Shown here one piece after another: positions 10,608 to 20,944 of a stretch of 64,000 bases of DNA (position 1 is its first letter; every line of letters starts with the position of its first letter). This DNA comes from Kingdonia uniflora (taxonomy: Eukaryota; Streptophyta; Magnoliopsida; Ranunculales; Circaeasteraceae), in the NCBI GenBank assembly GCA_014058105.1, contig JACGCM010001659.1, positions 3,844,001 through 3,908,000 of the forward strand. Reading direction: 5' to 3'. Position numbers and translations under genes: made by a program. The notes beneath the pieces are model-generated. The model was not told the origin of the DNA. It worked only from the letters and a program-made list of their open reading frames with translations, and ran no database searches.

Positions 10608-10992
10608 ATAAGGTAATGAAAATTTACTGAGAAGGGTTATAAGTATGCTTCATTGATTAGGTACGTTTCTTACCCTGTCTCAGTTTGTTTTTGTTTTTGT
10701 TTTTACTATTTTTGGATAGTAGGATATTGTCTTGGCTTTTTATCAACACTTTGCACTTTAGGAGCTTTTGTATGTATAATATTCTTGCTAGACTTGGATT
10801 TTGTTTGTGTGTTATATTCATTTATGAGATAATTATTTTGTAAAACCACATTTTATAATAGTCGTTGTGTCTCTTGTTTAAACTAAAAGCTCATCGTGAC
10901 TAGAACCACGTGAGGATAACTGTAGAGACTTCGTACCTAATATGTAAGCATCGTTACTAGGTTGATTATAGACTTCATACCTAATGTATAAA
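10608..10992. other. Unassigned remainder of the copia fragment
   Basis: AT-rich sequence with no coding signal. It holds a TTTTTGTTTTTG run (10685-10705) and a near-repeat of about 21 bases (GACTTCGTACCTAATATG near 10927, GACTTCATACCTAATGTA near 10971). The second copy ends at the junction with the element A LTR. Confidence 0.5.
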
Positions 10993-11295
10993 ATTCAGGA
11001 GAATGTGCTTACACACGAAAATGAACTGAGGATGAGGTCTATAAAAGGAATAAAATATAAAAAAAATAGAGGACCATGTATTTTTAGCTAACAAAATCAT
11101 CAATTGTAATCAAAATATTAGTCTCAAGTAATAAAGTTACAGTTATTAAAATCCTCAAGTCGAGGTCGTGGTTTTTACCTATTCAGAGGTTTCCATACTA
11201 AAACCCGTGTCAATTTATATTCTTTATGCTATTTGTTGTCACAAGTATATTTGGTGTAAGAGCCTTTCGAGCAATTACGAAATTAGGCCCTTACA
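10993..11295 (+). repeat. 3' LTR remnant of Tat element A
   Basis: This aligns with the last 300 bp of the 5' LTR (5165-5470): GAACTGAGGATGAGGTC, the TATAAAAGG box, GTCTCAAG then AATAAA, GAGGTCGTGG, and the end AATTAGGCCCTTACA. The first 200 or so bases of the LTR are missing, so the deletion breakpoint lies at 10992/10993. Confidence 0.9.
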
Positions 11296-12056
11296 AGATG
11301 CATTACGCCAATGTTTTGGTAACAAAGGTGTTGTTGTTCCCTACATGCATCATTTCTTAACAATATACAGTTGTTCTTTTGGTTGAAGATTGGTCCGAGT
11401 CTTGGCAATACTAAGTTGTCCTTTTCTCCTACTCTAAGGCTCAACTTATTGGCTAATTAGATAGAAAGTTTTCTGGTGACCTAGCTATTTACGCACAGAC
11501 CCATTTTTTACCATAAAATATGATTGAGATGTTTTCAGTTCACCTCTTGAAGACCTCCATAACTAATTCTAAAACCCATTAAAGGAGATAAAGTGGCATG
11601 GATGCAAAGAATGAAGTGAAGTGATCTCTCTGTTAAAATTTTAAGTGCTCTCTCTAAGAGAGTGAGAGGAAGTACTGATGAAGGAAAATATATTACAATG
11701 GAACCCTTTACATAGTCTAATAAAGCTTGCCTTCAGATCACGCTTAGAAAAAATGAACAAAAACATAAAAATAAAGAGTGAATAATAAACACTTCATCTT
11801 TCTTCAAGCCAAGACAACACTTGTTTAGCTAAATATCGTATGAATGAGTAATTACTGGATTTATTTTTATTTTTTTTATAACTTGAGGTATCCAGGCCAA
11901 TGGCCGCAGACCATCAATTCTCGACTAGATCCTCTAGGGCTCGAGCAATAACTTGTAAGCCACACGAACCAGAAAAGCCGATACAAGGCCGACAGGCTAA
12001 TACCAACCTCAAACCCCATACACCAAAGATTTTCTATCACATTCATACATAGTTCA
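11296..12056. other. Unassigned spacer
   Basis: No open reading frame, LTR or RNA gene is recognisable. It starts with the right TSD (AGATG) of element A and ends at the copia LTR. A more GC-rich stretch at 11885-12010 looks like part of a dispersed repeat but I cannot name it. Confidence 0.45.
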
Positions 12057-12292
12057 TGTTAGGAGTTGGGTCCGGCCCAAGGTGGGACCCAACTAGGTTT
12101 TGGTGTCCTTCTAGACTCGTAACAAAACCCATATAAACTAGGGTTTATGGGAAAAGTGTTAAAGAGAGTATTTAACCCTTTTTAAGGGTTTAGTATTTGT
12201 AACACAGAATAACCTATCAATAATAACTCTTTATTTCTTCTTTCATATTATGTGTATGATTGTCTAGTAGTAGAATAATTTATTATCCAATA
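12057..12292 (+). repeat. 5' LTR of the copia element
   Basis: 236 bp, TGTTAGG to CCAATA (CCAACA in the partner). The next bases, CGTTATCACCACTGCGAAG, lie where the primer-binding site is expected, but match the tRNA-Met form only over the TATCA core. Confidence 0.9.
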
Positions 12293-14006
12293 CGTTATCA
12301 CCACTGCGAAGGGCTAGTGAATCAAAAGAATAAAAATGCTCTCCAAGGAAGCATTTTTTGAATTTTTGCGTTGTGGATTTAAATCTATTTTTAGTGTTTT
12401 TCACCAATATAAAGGGCTATTTTCAAATCAAAATAGGGAGCGTTCTAGTAATCAGATTTATGTACTTGTAATTTTGTTACGTAACCTACTCTATAACGAT
12501 CACGTTCATATATTACACTCCTCCGGGATATGTCCCTGCCACCGGAAAAATGGCGCGGAAACTGGGCAATTCATGGCCAAACACCCAATTTTTGGCAGCG
12601 CTTAGGTCATGATGACGTCACCAACTCCTTTAGGATTTTTTTATTAATTTAATCATGCTGACATCGCCTAGATTAACCTGATCCATACCCATTTTAGGAA
12701 AGTTCAACCTGGATTAAACCTAATCCCTAAAATCAGACTGAGTTTATATGATGATGTGGCGAGGACGGACCAACAATGACACGTGGCAGAGGGACCTATT
12801 ATATGCTGACTTGGTAGGAGGGACCCACCACATGTTGACATGGCAAACACGTATCATGGACACGTGGCGGTTAACGTGGCAGGTGGGGCCCACACACGTA
12901 CTGTAGCGGTAAAACGTTTGCCATTGTAGCAGTAACATTTGTCTCACTGTGGCATTGACACGTCTCATACTATTGCAGTGACACGTGTCAAACTAGTTTG
13001 ACCGAGTTAAACCAGTCTAGACCAGTCAACCTGGTCTAGGCCTTGACCCAGACTAAGTTAGACCGATTCAGACACTTAAAATGGCTTTTAAAGCCCATTT
13101 TTTGGTTAAATTTAGTCAAAAAAAATTCCTATTGACTAGACCTTTATTTATTTGTATGAAAATATTTTTTAAAATATTTTAGGAACGGGTGTCTTGTATA
13201 GAAAAACTGACTAACTTATATTATATATAAGAAAATAGATTAATACATACTTAAGTACCTTACGATAGCTTATAGGATATTAATGGTATGCCCCTAGGAT
13301 ACTAATTATCTTGACCAGGGATCAAAGATAATACAAAAAGAAAGACTAATTTAGAATACGACTAGAAGTCATATTTAAATCACGGTTAAATATTAAGGAC
13401 AATAATTAGAGATCAATTGGGAATTGGCTTAGTCTTATTTTCTAAGAACTAGGTGTCTGAGGATCCAATTTTACGTATCTAGGTGCAATTAGATGTAACT
13501 TGATAACATTTAGAGGTATATAGGACTAATAGCAACCTATAATACCTAAGAATATTAGTTCAAAGACGGGACTAATCTACATATCTTGTGAACTCAACAA
13601 ACTTCGGGGTGGGACCAGTTATCATCTAAACATCTAATACCCCTCATACTCATAGTAAATAGGGTCATTTGGCTAGAATATACAAACCTTATAGAACTTT
13701 AGGGATTTTGACACCCTAGTTGTCAGAATAAGGAACGCACAAATCTAGTGGCTTTGAATAACGATCTTGGCAAAGATTCTATTAAAATGCATATCTAAGA
13801 TTAAGATCATCATTTTACGGGGTAAAGTTAGGATTTAATCATTATAAAAGAATTTTTATGAGTATTGGAATATGAACAAGATACGACTATAACATGATTA
13901 GGAATCATTTATTTTATGTTATTCTAAGTACTATGATCTGTCTATTATGCATTTGAAATGTTTATCAAGAATTATTACGGATTGTGATCTATATTTTGCA
14001 TAACAT
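12293..14006. other. Long leader between LTR and gag
   Basis: No domain is recognisable in any frame. The first 350 bp are AT-rich with scattered short frames. 12600-13060 is richer in GC and in ACGT-core motifs, and the rest is AT-rich. Copia leaders are normally far shorter, so part of this is probably an inserted or captured segment whose ends I cannot fix. Confidence 0.5.
12613..12990. promoter_or_regulatory. Cluster of bZIP-type ACGT motifs
   Basis: Within 380 bp there is a TGACGTCA palindrome (12613-12620), GACACGTGGC twice (12778-12787, 12859-12868), TTAACGTGGCAG (near 12872), GACACGTCTC (near 12957) and the palindrome TGACACGTGTCA (12979-12990). ACACGTG is the G-box/ABRE core bound by plant bZIP and bHLH factors, and TGACGTCA is a CRE/C-box. 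That they drive transcription is inference. Confidence 0.5.
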
Positions 14007-14405
14007 ATGTATATGAAACTCAAGAACGTTGAATTCCCTCCATTATTGCTTACTAGAGCCAATTATCTTACTTGGTACATTGACGTTGACTTGTTCTTAA
14101 AGTATCTAGGCCTACAAAAAACTATCGTCATTGCCAATATTGAAGATACAAGAGAAACAAGAAGGGTAGGAACCAGAAACCCAACCACCCTAAGAAAGGT
14201 AAAGAAGCCAGATCAGGGATCTTCTTACTTTAACTGCGGTAACATAGGACACTGGGCACGAGATTGCCAGTCACCAAGGGTGGCCAGAGATAATAGAGTC
14301 TATACTCACCACGCAGCTATTGACACTGACTCTACCCCTTTGGAGTTTACACCGTCAGACATCTTCGGCGATACTGATACTGGCATGGATCAACGTACGA
14401 AGTAA
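14007..14405 (+). pseudogene. copia gag with internal deletion
   Basis: The first 45 residues are the gag N-terminus (KNVEFPPLLLTRANYLTW, then FLKYLGLQKTI). The frame then jumps directly to the basic tail and a zinc knuckle, SYFNCGNIGHWARDC, where the first Cys is Tyr. The roughly 200-residue capsid core that copia gags normally carry between these parts is missing. The result is one continuous 132-residue frame, so the deletion kept the frame. Neither capsid assembly nor normal RNA binding is expected. Confidence 0.82.
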
Positions 14406-14682
14406 TCAGTAGTGATATCTCAGTAGATGTGTGATGTCACAGTAGAGAACACTAGTATTTTCTTTTCTTTAGTTGCAAAGAGTTGATTTACTTTTCTAGT
14501 ATTCTTTTTTATTATGTTAGGAACAGATCATCAATGTTTAATAAAGTGTTCGTGACACACACTTAGTATTAATCAATGAGATTTTAATTTAGTTCTAATT
14601 ATGATTATTCAAATTATTGATTGGGATAGTAGTTAATTTGTAGTATAAATGGTTTTCAATATGCTATATATACAGGTAGCCC

Positions 14683-15060
14683 ATGGATCTTTTTGCCCAT
14701 AGAGCATTAATTGATAATAAGACGAATCGCAATACATGTCTTGTTGATAGTGGTACCACGTACTCGATCCTTCCAGATAAAAGGTATTTCTCAAACTTGA
14801 TCGCTTATGTCAGAGACATTCAAATTGTTATTGGGTCAGCCAGTATCACAGAGGGCTCGGGGAGCACCACGCTATTACTCCCTAACGGTACGATACTGAG
14901 TATCAAGTTCGCGTTGTTTACTAGTAAATCACTCGAGAATTTATTAAGTTTTAGGGACATACATGATAACAGTTATCAAGTAAAAATGATAGGAAATGAT
15001 GAGAAGCGGATTGTATGCATCACCTATTCGCCTAACGGTCAAAAACTTATATTGGAATGA
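14683..15060 (+). pseudogene. copia protease
   Basis: The active-site motif CLVDSGTTYSILPD is intact at Asp-Ser-Gly, the usual copia form. It is followed by IVIGSASITEGSGSTTLLLPNG, which fits the flap and core strands. The gap after gag (14406-14682) holds no coding signal, so gag and pol are separated by stops and perhaps by inserted sequence. The frame ends in TGA at 15058-15060, and the next domain continues in the same general direction. Confidence 0.85.
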
Positions 15061-15129
15061 TGTTCAGCCTCAGGGATTTATTCTACTACTTTAAGGCATA
15101 TCAAAAAATATGCAATCACTAATTTTTCT

Positions 15130-16296
15130 CCGTTATAAGAGAAAATGTATAGGATTTGGCATGACAGTTTCGGACATCCTGGAAAATGGATGATGAGGAA
15201 AACTATCAGTAGTACCTCTAGACATTCACTCACAGGAGAGAAGATCCAAGTTTTCCAAGATTGCCCGTGCAATGCCTACTCTCAGAGAAAGTTTATAGTC
15301 TAACCTAGTAAGACCAAGGTGGAGTTGGAGTCTCCAACCTTTCTCCAACGTATCCATGAAGACATATGTGGACTTATCCATCCACGTAGTGGTCCGCTTA
15401 AATACTATATGGTCTTAATTGACGCATCCGCAAGATAGTCAGACGTTTGCCTATTATCATCTAAAAGTATGGTGTTTCCACGGTTGATTGCCCAGATTAT
15501 CTGATTGCGGACTCATTTCCTGGATCACTTGATCAAATCTGTGAGATTTGACGGCGTTTGTGAGTTTACCTCAAAGGCTTTTGTTGATTATTGTACCGCT
15601 AATGGGATAGATGTTGAGTATCCAGTACCCCATGTCCATACCCAGAATGGGATGACGGAGTATCTAATCAAGCGATTGTAGTTAATCGCTAGGTCACTGT
15701 TATTACGATATCAGCTTTCGACCACTACATGGGGTCATACAATTCTGCATGTTGCTGCCCTGATTAGAATTCGTCCAATAGCTAATAATCAATATTCCCC
15801 ATTGCAACTAGTAACTGGGTCGGAGCCCGGTGCCACCCATCTACGAACATTTGGATGTTACGTACAAGTGTCAATTGCACTACTACAACATACGAAGATG
15901 GGACCCCAACGTCAGCTCGGTATCTATGTGGGTTACGATTCACCATCTATCATTCAATATTTGGAACCTACTACCGGAGATATATTTACTACGAGATTCG
16001 CATATTGCCACTTTGATGAGACGATTTTCCCAGTATTAGGGGGAGATATAACAGTCAATGTTGAGGAAGTTTCCAAGAATAGTTGGAAAACACCATCGTT
16101 GTCTCATCTAGATCTCCTAACCAATCACGGTGGCAAGGAAGTGCATCGGATTCTATACTTACAACAAATCGTTAATGAATTGCTAGATGCATTCAAAGAT
16201 GTTGTCAATGTGGAGCTTGGCTCACTAGCTAAATGCGAAGTGTTTGTACCAATAGTCTCTAGACAAGATGTCATCAAGCCTGTCGATTATAAATAG
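15130..16296 (+). pseudogene. copia integrase
   Basis: The gag-pre-integrase zinc module reads RIWHDSFGHPGKWMMRK and then DCPCNAYSQ. The core follows, with Asp in RIHEDICGLIHP, Asp in RFDGVCEFTSKAF and Glu in HTQNGMTEYLIKRL, so the D,D,E triad survives. Stops fall after the first Asp (near 15438), near 15500 and after the Glu motif. The C-terminal part (15802-16296) contains HLRTFGCYVQV and the conserved VGYDSPSIIQYLEP. Integrase would insert the element cDNA into the nuclear genome. Confidence 0.88.
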
Positions 16297-17150
16297 GTAT
16301 TCGTACGGAAACGTAATGAACTGGAAAATATAATTAAGTACAAGGCAAGACTAGTTGCTCAGGGCTTTTCTTAAAGACCTGGCATCGATTATGATGAAAC
16401 CTACTCTCCAGTCATGGATGTTATAACATTCCGTTACTTGATCAGTCTATCAGTCGTTGCGAACGAGCTTGGCATGCATCTTATGGATGTAGCTACTGCG
16501 TATCTATATGGAAAATTAGATATGAATATCTACATGAAGCTACCAAAAGGGTTTAAGCTTCCGAAAGCACCAATGCCCGGCAGACGGGGTGCCTCGTAAT
16601 AAAATTGGATAAGTCATTGTATGGTCTGAAACAATCATGGCTCATGTGGCACAACAGGCTGACTGAATATTTGAAAGCCGAGGATTTTGCAAATAGTTTT
16701 GTTTGCCTATGCGTTTTTATCAAGAAAACGAATACTGGTTTCACCATCATTGCAGTATATATAGACGATTTGAATATCATTGAAACTCCGAGGGAGATCG
16801 CGAAAGCTGCCAAATACCTTGGGAAGGAATTTGAAATGAAAGACCTTGGGAAGACCAAATTTTGTCTTGGTTTGCAGATCAAACATCTTGGTCACGGCAT
16901 AATCGTACATCAGGCGACATATACCGAAAAATCATAAAACGTTTCGGTATGGATACGGCACACAATGCCAAGACGCTTATGCATGTCCGTTCATTGGATC
17001 AAGGACATCTATCGTCCTCCATATGAGGGGGAGAAACTCATAGGGCTTCAGACGCCATATCTAAGAGTTTGTCAGTGCTTTGTTATACTTAGCAGGGTCT
17101 ACTCGACCCGACATCTCATTCCCAGTGAACTGTTTGGCTCGCCATAATTC
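16297..17150 (+). pseudogene. copia reverse transcriptase
   Basis: The N-terminus reads KYKARLVAQGFS (then a stop) and YDETYSPVMDVITFRYLI, and the first catalytic Asp lies in HLMDVATAYLYGKLD. After a frame change near 16595 come DKSLYGLKQSWLMWHNRL and the catalytic box VYIDDLNII (Asp-Asp intact). MKDLGKTKFCLGLQIKH follows. A second frame change near 16940 leads into the connection region. The order and spacing are those of a normal copia RT. Confidence 0.9.
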
Positions 17151-17154
17151 TACA

Positions 17155-17815
17155 CCTACCCAAAGGCACTAGAATGGGATCAAGCACATTTTGAGGTATC
17201 TCATCGGCACGAAAGACAGTCTGTTCTATCCGAAAAATGGCAAACAAGAAATTATAAGATATGCAAATGCAGGATACTTGTCAGATCCACATAAAGGCTG
17301 ATCACAATTTGGTTATGTGTTTTTGTATGAAGATACAGTAATTTCATGGAGATCGGTGAAACATACAATGGTTGCTACATCCTCGAACCACGCGGAGATT
17401 CTTGTACTTCATGAAGCTAACAGATAATGTTCTTGGTTGCGGTCCATGATTAATCAAATCAACGGAAGTTGCGGTTTAAGTTCTATCCAAGATAAACCGA
17501 CGACTCTGTATGAAGACAACGCAACTTACAGCATTCAAGTCAAAGGCGAATTCATTAAAGGCAACAGAACGAAGAACATTTTACCCAAATTCTTCCACAT
17601 ATATGAATTGCAAAAGACGAATGAGATTGACGTCGTTCAAGTCCGTTCATAAGATAACTTAGCTGACCTATTCACGAAGGCTCTTGCACATCCTACGTTC
17701 AAGAGACTGGTACACAGGACATGCGAAGTTGACATGATTTACTATCTCAGGGAGATCGACGTCAGGAGGAGTAATCCCATCCTAACGTGGACACATGCGT
17801 GTTACTCTTTTTCTT
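17155..17815 (+). pseudogene. copia RNase H and pol end
   Basis: Recognised from YLIGTKDSLFYP, YANAGYLSDPHKG (the Asp of the usual DADYAS is Asn), VISWRSVKHTMVATSSNHAEIL with the catalytic Glu, and TTLYEDNATYSIQ with the third Asp. The tail ENALADLFTKALP appears as DNLADLFTKALAH just after a TAA at 17650-17652. Another TGA cuts it near 17300. Confidence 0.88.
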
Positions 17816-18005
17816 GATAGTACAATTTTTATCCTAGGAGGTTTTACTGACTAGAGGTTTTGATGAGGTAACGTATACGCATCCAAAACCCATACAGAGC
17901 ATAGGATTGTATTTTTTCCTTGCACAGCTTTTTGCCCAGAGGGGTTTTCTAGGCAGAGGTTTTGACGAGGCAAGTCGTCCTAGTATGAAACACTCCTAGG
18001 GGGAG

Positions 18006-18281
18006 TGTTACGAGTTGGGTCCGGCCCAAGGTGGTCACCCAACTGGGTTGGAGTGTCGTACTGGATTCCTAACAAAGCCCATATAAACTAGGGTTTATAG
18101 GGAGAGTTTTAGAGAAAGTATTAACCTTCAATATTTCTAACACAGAACAACCTGTCAATAATAACTATTTCTTCTCTCAAATTATTTGTAACACAGAACA
18201 ACCTCTCAATAATAACTCTCTATTTCTTCTCTTATATTATGTGTATGATTGTCTAGTAGTAGAATAATTTATTATCCAACA
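18006..18281 (+). repeat. 3' LTR of the copia element
   Basis: 276 bp, TGTTACG to CCAACA, preceded by the purine tract CTAGGGGGAG (17996-18005), the plus-strand primer. It is longer than the 5' LTR because of a 51-bp tandem duplication (18138-18188 and 18189-18239) that the 5' LTR lacks. Confidence 0.92.
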
Positions 18282-18890
18282 GTTTGGTAGTTTATACCCC
18301 AAACAAAAGGGAAAGATGTTTCCAGACTTGTAAAAATGGGAGGCAGGGAAATTTACTGGCCCGACTTGTTCTAATGTAAGTGGGCCCCTAATTTAGGGTA
18401 AGGGACAAGAAAACTCCATGATCCAAATATACTTGTGGTTAAGAGACCCTAATATGAGCAGAAACTTGCTTTTAATAAATACGTAAAAGTGCCACAAATA
18501 GAAAACTATAATAAGCCCCTGTAAACGCAACTGAGTCATAATAATAATTAGGACAAAAAATATTTAATAACACAAAAAACTCCACCTTTCCATCACGGGT
18601 TCCTCAATTTCAGACCTCCCTGGTTACCCCTCGTTACCTCTCTCTCTCTCTCACTCCCTGTCTCCCTTTCACTAAGCAAAACAGACAAAAACCCTAAATA
18701 ATGCAGTCATTCAGATGTAACATATAGTACCTGTAGAGCATTCAATTGATTCAAGTATACCTCCAATGATATCTGTCTCATGAGATTAGGGCGCTATGGA
18801 CCTCCGAAATTGTCCATAAATCTCAAGAATATTTAGCCGTTTCAGCAAATTATAACTTCATGAATGAAAATACCCAGCTAATTAATCTGA
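18282..18890. other. Spacer between copia element and ZRF1-like gene
   Basis: No gene. There is a CT-rich run at 18637-18655 and the motif AAACCCTAAATAATG near 18690, which resembles a plus-strand leader but opens only a frame of about eight codons. The last part probably holds the 3' UTR of the minus-strand gene. Confidence 0.5.
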
Positions 18891-20867
18891 TTATTTCTTG
18901 CTTCTGAAGTTCTCCTTCAAAGAAGTCAACTTCTTCTTGCACTGGTTCACTGTCTTCCCTGGAACTGCTGCAGCAACTCTTTCCCACCGTTGGTTGGCTT
19001 CCTTAGGAAAAGTTTTCAAAGCCTGAACAAGTGCTCGTTCTTGAATTGTTGACCATAAATCTTGCTCTGCCATAGAAGAAACTCCATTAGAGGTTACCTC
19101 ACTCTTAGGAGTCTCTTGGGTTTCATTACTGCTTGCAGGTTTCTGATTCGAATCAAAGGGTTTAGAGGACTTTGGTTCAGGATTTTCAGTTTGAATAACA
19201 ACACCTTCTGATTCTTCTCTGGTTGTAAGTGGGGAAACAATGGCTGGTGCTGTTTTTCTCTTCTCGAGAAATGAATCAAAAGCTTTAGCAGAATCAGGTT
19301 TCTGAAGAAGAACTGTCTTTGTTGCCTTTAGTATCTCGTCAACAGATCTTCCAGTACCGATGAAGTCAGAAACAACCTCCCACCTCCGAGATGTTCCTTT
19401 GGGATACTTTAGAATAGCTTTCCTCAGTAGTTCAATCTCTTCTCTAACCCAAGGTTTTTCTTTCTTCTGGTAATTTTTTAGAGGGTTATCTGGCTTCATT
19501 TTCCCATTGGCAACTATAGAACCATTCGAACCATTTTGTTCTGGCTTTGGTGGCACTTTTTCATCTTGATTCACCCCCTTGTAGCTATTACCAGCACTTT
19601 TAGCATCTTTAAGGATATGGGCCTGCTCAATTCCTTCTTTGCACTCAAGTTCGTCACATAAACCTCGAAGTTGATCAATATTAAATGACATACACGTAGT
19701 CTCCACGTCATCTTCAGTTAGATCGAGCAAATGTTTTGATACGATAGATGTGGAGAGTGTCCGTAACCGAGATCGCTCTTTCCGTAAAAGCTTCTTCTCC
19801 TTCTCCTTGACCTTTTTCTGAGTTGAAGCAGCTTCAGCAGCTTTCTTATCCTCCTCTTCCTTACGACATTGCTCCTCTTTGGCAACCCTTGCAGCCTCTT
19901 CTTCCTCTAACTTCCTTGCCATGAACTTGGCCTCTTTCTTTTTCTTTTTATTTGCTTTCTCCTCCTCTTTTCTCTTTGTAATTCTAGGGTCCCGTTTATA
20001 AGCATTATCCACGAGAGTACGAACACGTGCATATTCTTCCTTCCGAGCCTTCTCTCTAAGCTTTGCATTTTGTCTCTCCATCCATCTCTTATGATCACGG
20101 GATTCAGCCTGCTCAAGATCAAAATCATCTGCATGTGGGAACTCCCTCCAACTCTTAAAACTATACCAGTAGTCATAGAAGATGTCTACATCATCAATTG
20201 GAGTATTATCATCTCCAAGCGATGGAACTGGTTGGCTAGCCGACCACCTTCCATTCCTCATAAAAGCTGGCCCAAAAACCTTGAAAAAGTCCTGAGGCAA
20301 ACAATCGGTAGGAACTTCATCATCAAACTCATCTGTCGAATCGTAAACTCTTCTCTTGACAGGATCTGTGAGAATTTCATAAGCTTCTTGGATAGCTTTG
20401 AAATGGTTTTCAATTTCATCCTTCTTTGCAAGTTTTCCTGCTTCAGTTTCTTCAGCAAGGAGAAGAGAAGCTTGTTTGTCTGGGTGATGCTTCAAGGCTG
20501 TTTCACGGTAACTCTTTTTTATTTGGTCTTCAGTGGCTAAAAAACGTAAATGCCCCAAACCTAACAGGGCATAATGATCTTGCTGTTGACTGCCGGAGAC
20601 ACCAGATTTCTTTTTTCCTTTGCTGCTATATGAATCTGAAGATGCAGTATAGGCCTGCTCCGGTTTCTCGGATTTCTGTTCCTCAAGATCTATCTCTTCT
20701 TCCTTGCAAACGCCGCGAAGTTTTAGTGCAGCTGAATGGAAATTGTGACCTGCGGGTTCAAATTTGGTGGCTTTAACAGGAAAACAATTTGAAGAAACGT
20801 AGATTGGCTCCCCATCTATGAGCTCCTTCGAGTAAGAAATAAGTAAAATTCCCGTTTGGACAGCCAT
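18891..20867 (-). CDS. ZRF1: ZRF1/DNAJC2-type J-protein with two SANT domains
   Basis: This 658-residue protein has the plant Zuotin-related order. The conserved N-terminus is AVQTGILLISYSKELIDGEP. A J domain follows at about 97-180 with the HPD motif at 128-130 (KHHPDK) and EAYEILTDPVKRRVYDS. A long Lys/Glu-rich charged region lies at about 280-370, then two SANT/Myb-like domains at about 469-523 (KPWVREEIELLRKAI) and 600-658 (DLWSTIQERALVQALK). Such proteins act with Hsp70 at the ribosome (RAC-type) and in the nucleus on ubiquitinated H2A, keeping Polycomb-silenced genes switchable. I chose Met 20867 because homologues begin MAV; the frame stays open to 20960, but this stretch holds a splice acceptor (AG at 20945-20946). 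The coding part is one exon without damage. Confidence 0.95.
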   Translation of the reverse strand: MAVQTGILLISYSKELIDGEPIYVSSNCFPVKATKFEPAGHNFHSAALKLRGVCKEEEIDLEEQKSEKPEQAYTASSDSYSSKGKKKSGVSGSQQQDHYALLGLGHLRFLATEDQIKKSYRETALKHHPDKQASLLLAEETEAGKLAKKDEIENHFKAIQEAYEILTDPVKRRVYDSTDEFDDEVPTDCLPQDFFKVFGPAFMRNGRWSASQPVPSLGDDNTPIDDVDIFYDYWYSFKSWREFPHADDFDLEQAESRDHKRWMERQNAKLREKARKEEYARVRTLVDNAYKRDPRITKRKEEEKANKKKKKEAKFMARKLEEEEAARVAKEEQCRKEEEDKKAAEAASTQKKVKEKEKKLLRKERSRLRTLSTSIVSKHLLDLTEDDVETTCMSFNIDQLRGLCDELECKEGIEQAHILKDAKSAGNSYKGVNQDEKVPPKPEQNGSNGSIVANGKMKPDNPLKNYQKKEKPWVREEIELLRKAILKYPKGTSRRWEVVSDFIGTGRSVDEILKATKTVLLQKPDSAKAFDSFLEKRKTAPAIVSPLTTREESEGVVIQTENPEPKSSKPFDSNQKPASSNETQETPKSEVTSNGVSSMAEQDLWSTIQERALVQALKTFPKEANQRWERVAAAVPGKTVNQCKKKLTSLKENFRSKK

Positions 20868-20944
20868 GAAGAATCCTATAACCAAGAGTAGAAAAACCAC
20901 TGTTCTACTCCGGTTTGTCAGTAATCTTGTACACAAACTCCAAG

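Larger units (their letters stand above)
7646..10992 (+). mobile_element. Truncated Ty1/copia element (SIRE-like), LTR plus gag only
   Basis: It starts TGTGAAAC at 7646, where element A is interrupted. It contains a 1.07-kb 5' LTR, a tRNA-Met-type primer-binding site, and a long gag with two zinc knuckles and a coiled coil. There is no protease, integrase, RT or 3' LTR. The right limit is the point where element A's 3' LTR resumes. The simplest reading is one large deletion that removed the copia pol and 3' LTR together with the rest of element A's pol and the start of its LTR. The SIRE-like label rests on the long two-knuckle gag. Confidence 0.78.
4956..11295 (+). mobile_element. Tat-type Ty3/gypsy element A, internally deleted
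   Basis: The 5' LTR starts TGTAGGG at 4956 and the 3' LTR remnant ends TTACA at 11295. The flanks read GGATG (4951-4955) and AGATG (11296-11300), a five-base TSD with one mismatch, so both outer ends are original. Gag and protease remain; RT, RNase H and IN are missing. Their place is taken by a truncated Ty1/copia fragment (7646-10992). LTR, leader and gag closely resemble element C at 53115-63516, so A and C belong to one family. Confidence 0.88.
12057..18281 (+). mobile_element. Ty1/copia element with both LTRs, decayed
   Basis: LTRs at 12057-12292 and 18006-18281 share TGTTA(G/C)GAGTTGGGTCC, ATATAAACTAGGGTTTAT and TTATTATCCAA(T/C)A. The order gag, protease, integrase, RT, RNase H defines Ty1/copia. 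Flanks are GTTCA on the left and GTTTG on the right, so any TSD is only three of five bases. The leader before gag is unusually long (about 1.7 kb). Gag has lost its middle, and pol carries stops and two frame changes. Confidence 0.92.

Noticed and set aside
11885..12010. GC-richer segment that might be a tRNA-derived SINE
   Set aside because: No A and B promoter boxes, no A-tail and no TSD could be read.
18637..18720. CT-rich run followed by AAACCCTAAATAATG resembling a plant leader and start codon on the plus strand
   Set aside because: The frame stops after about eight codons and no downstream exon is visible.
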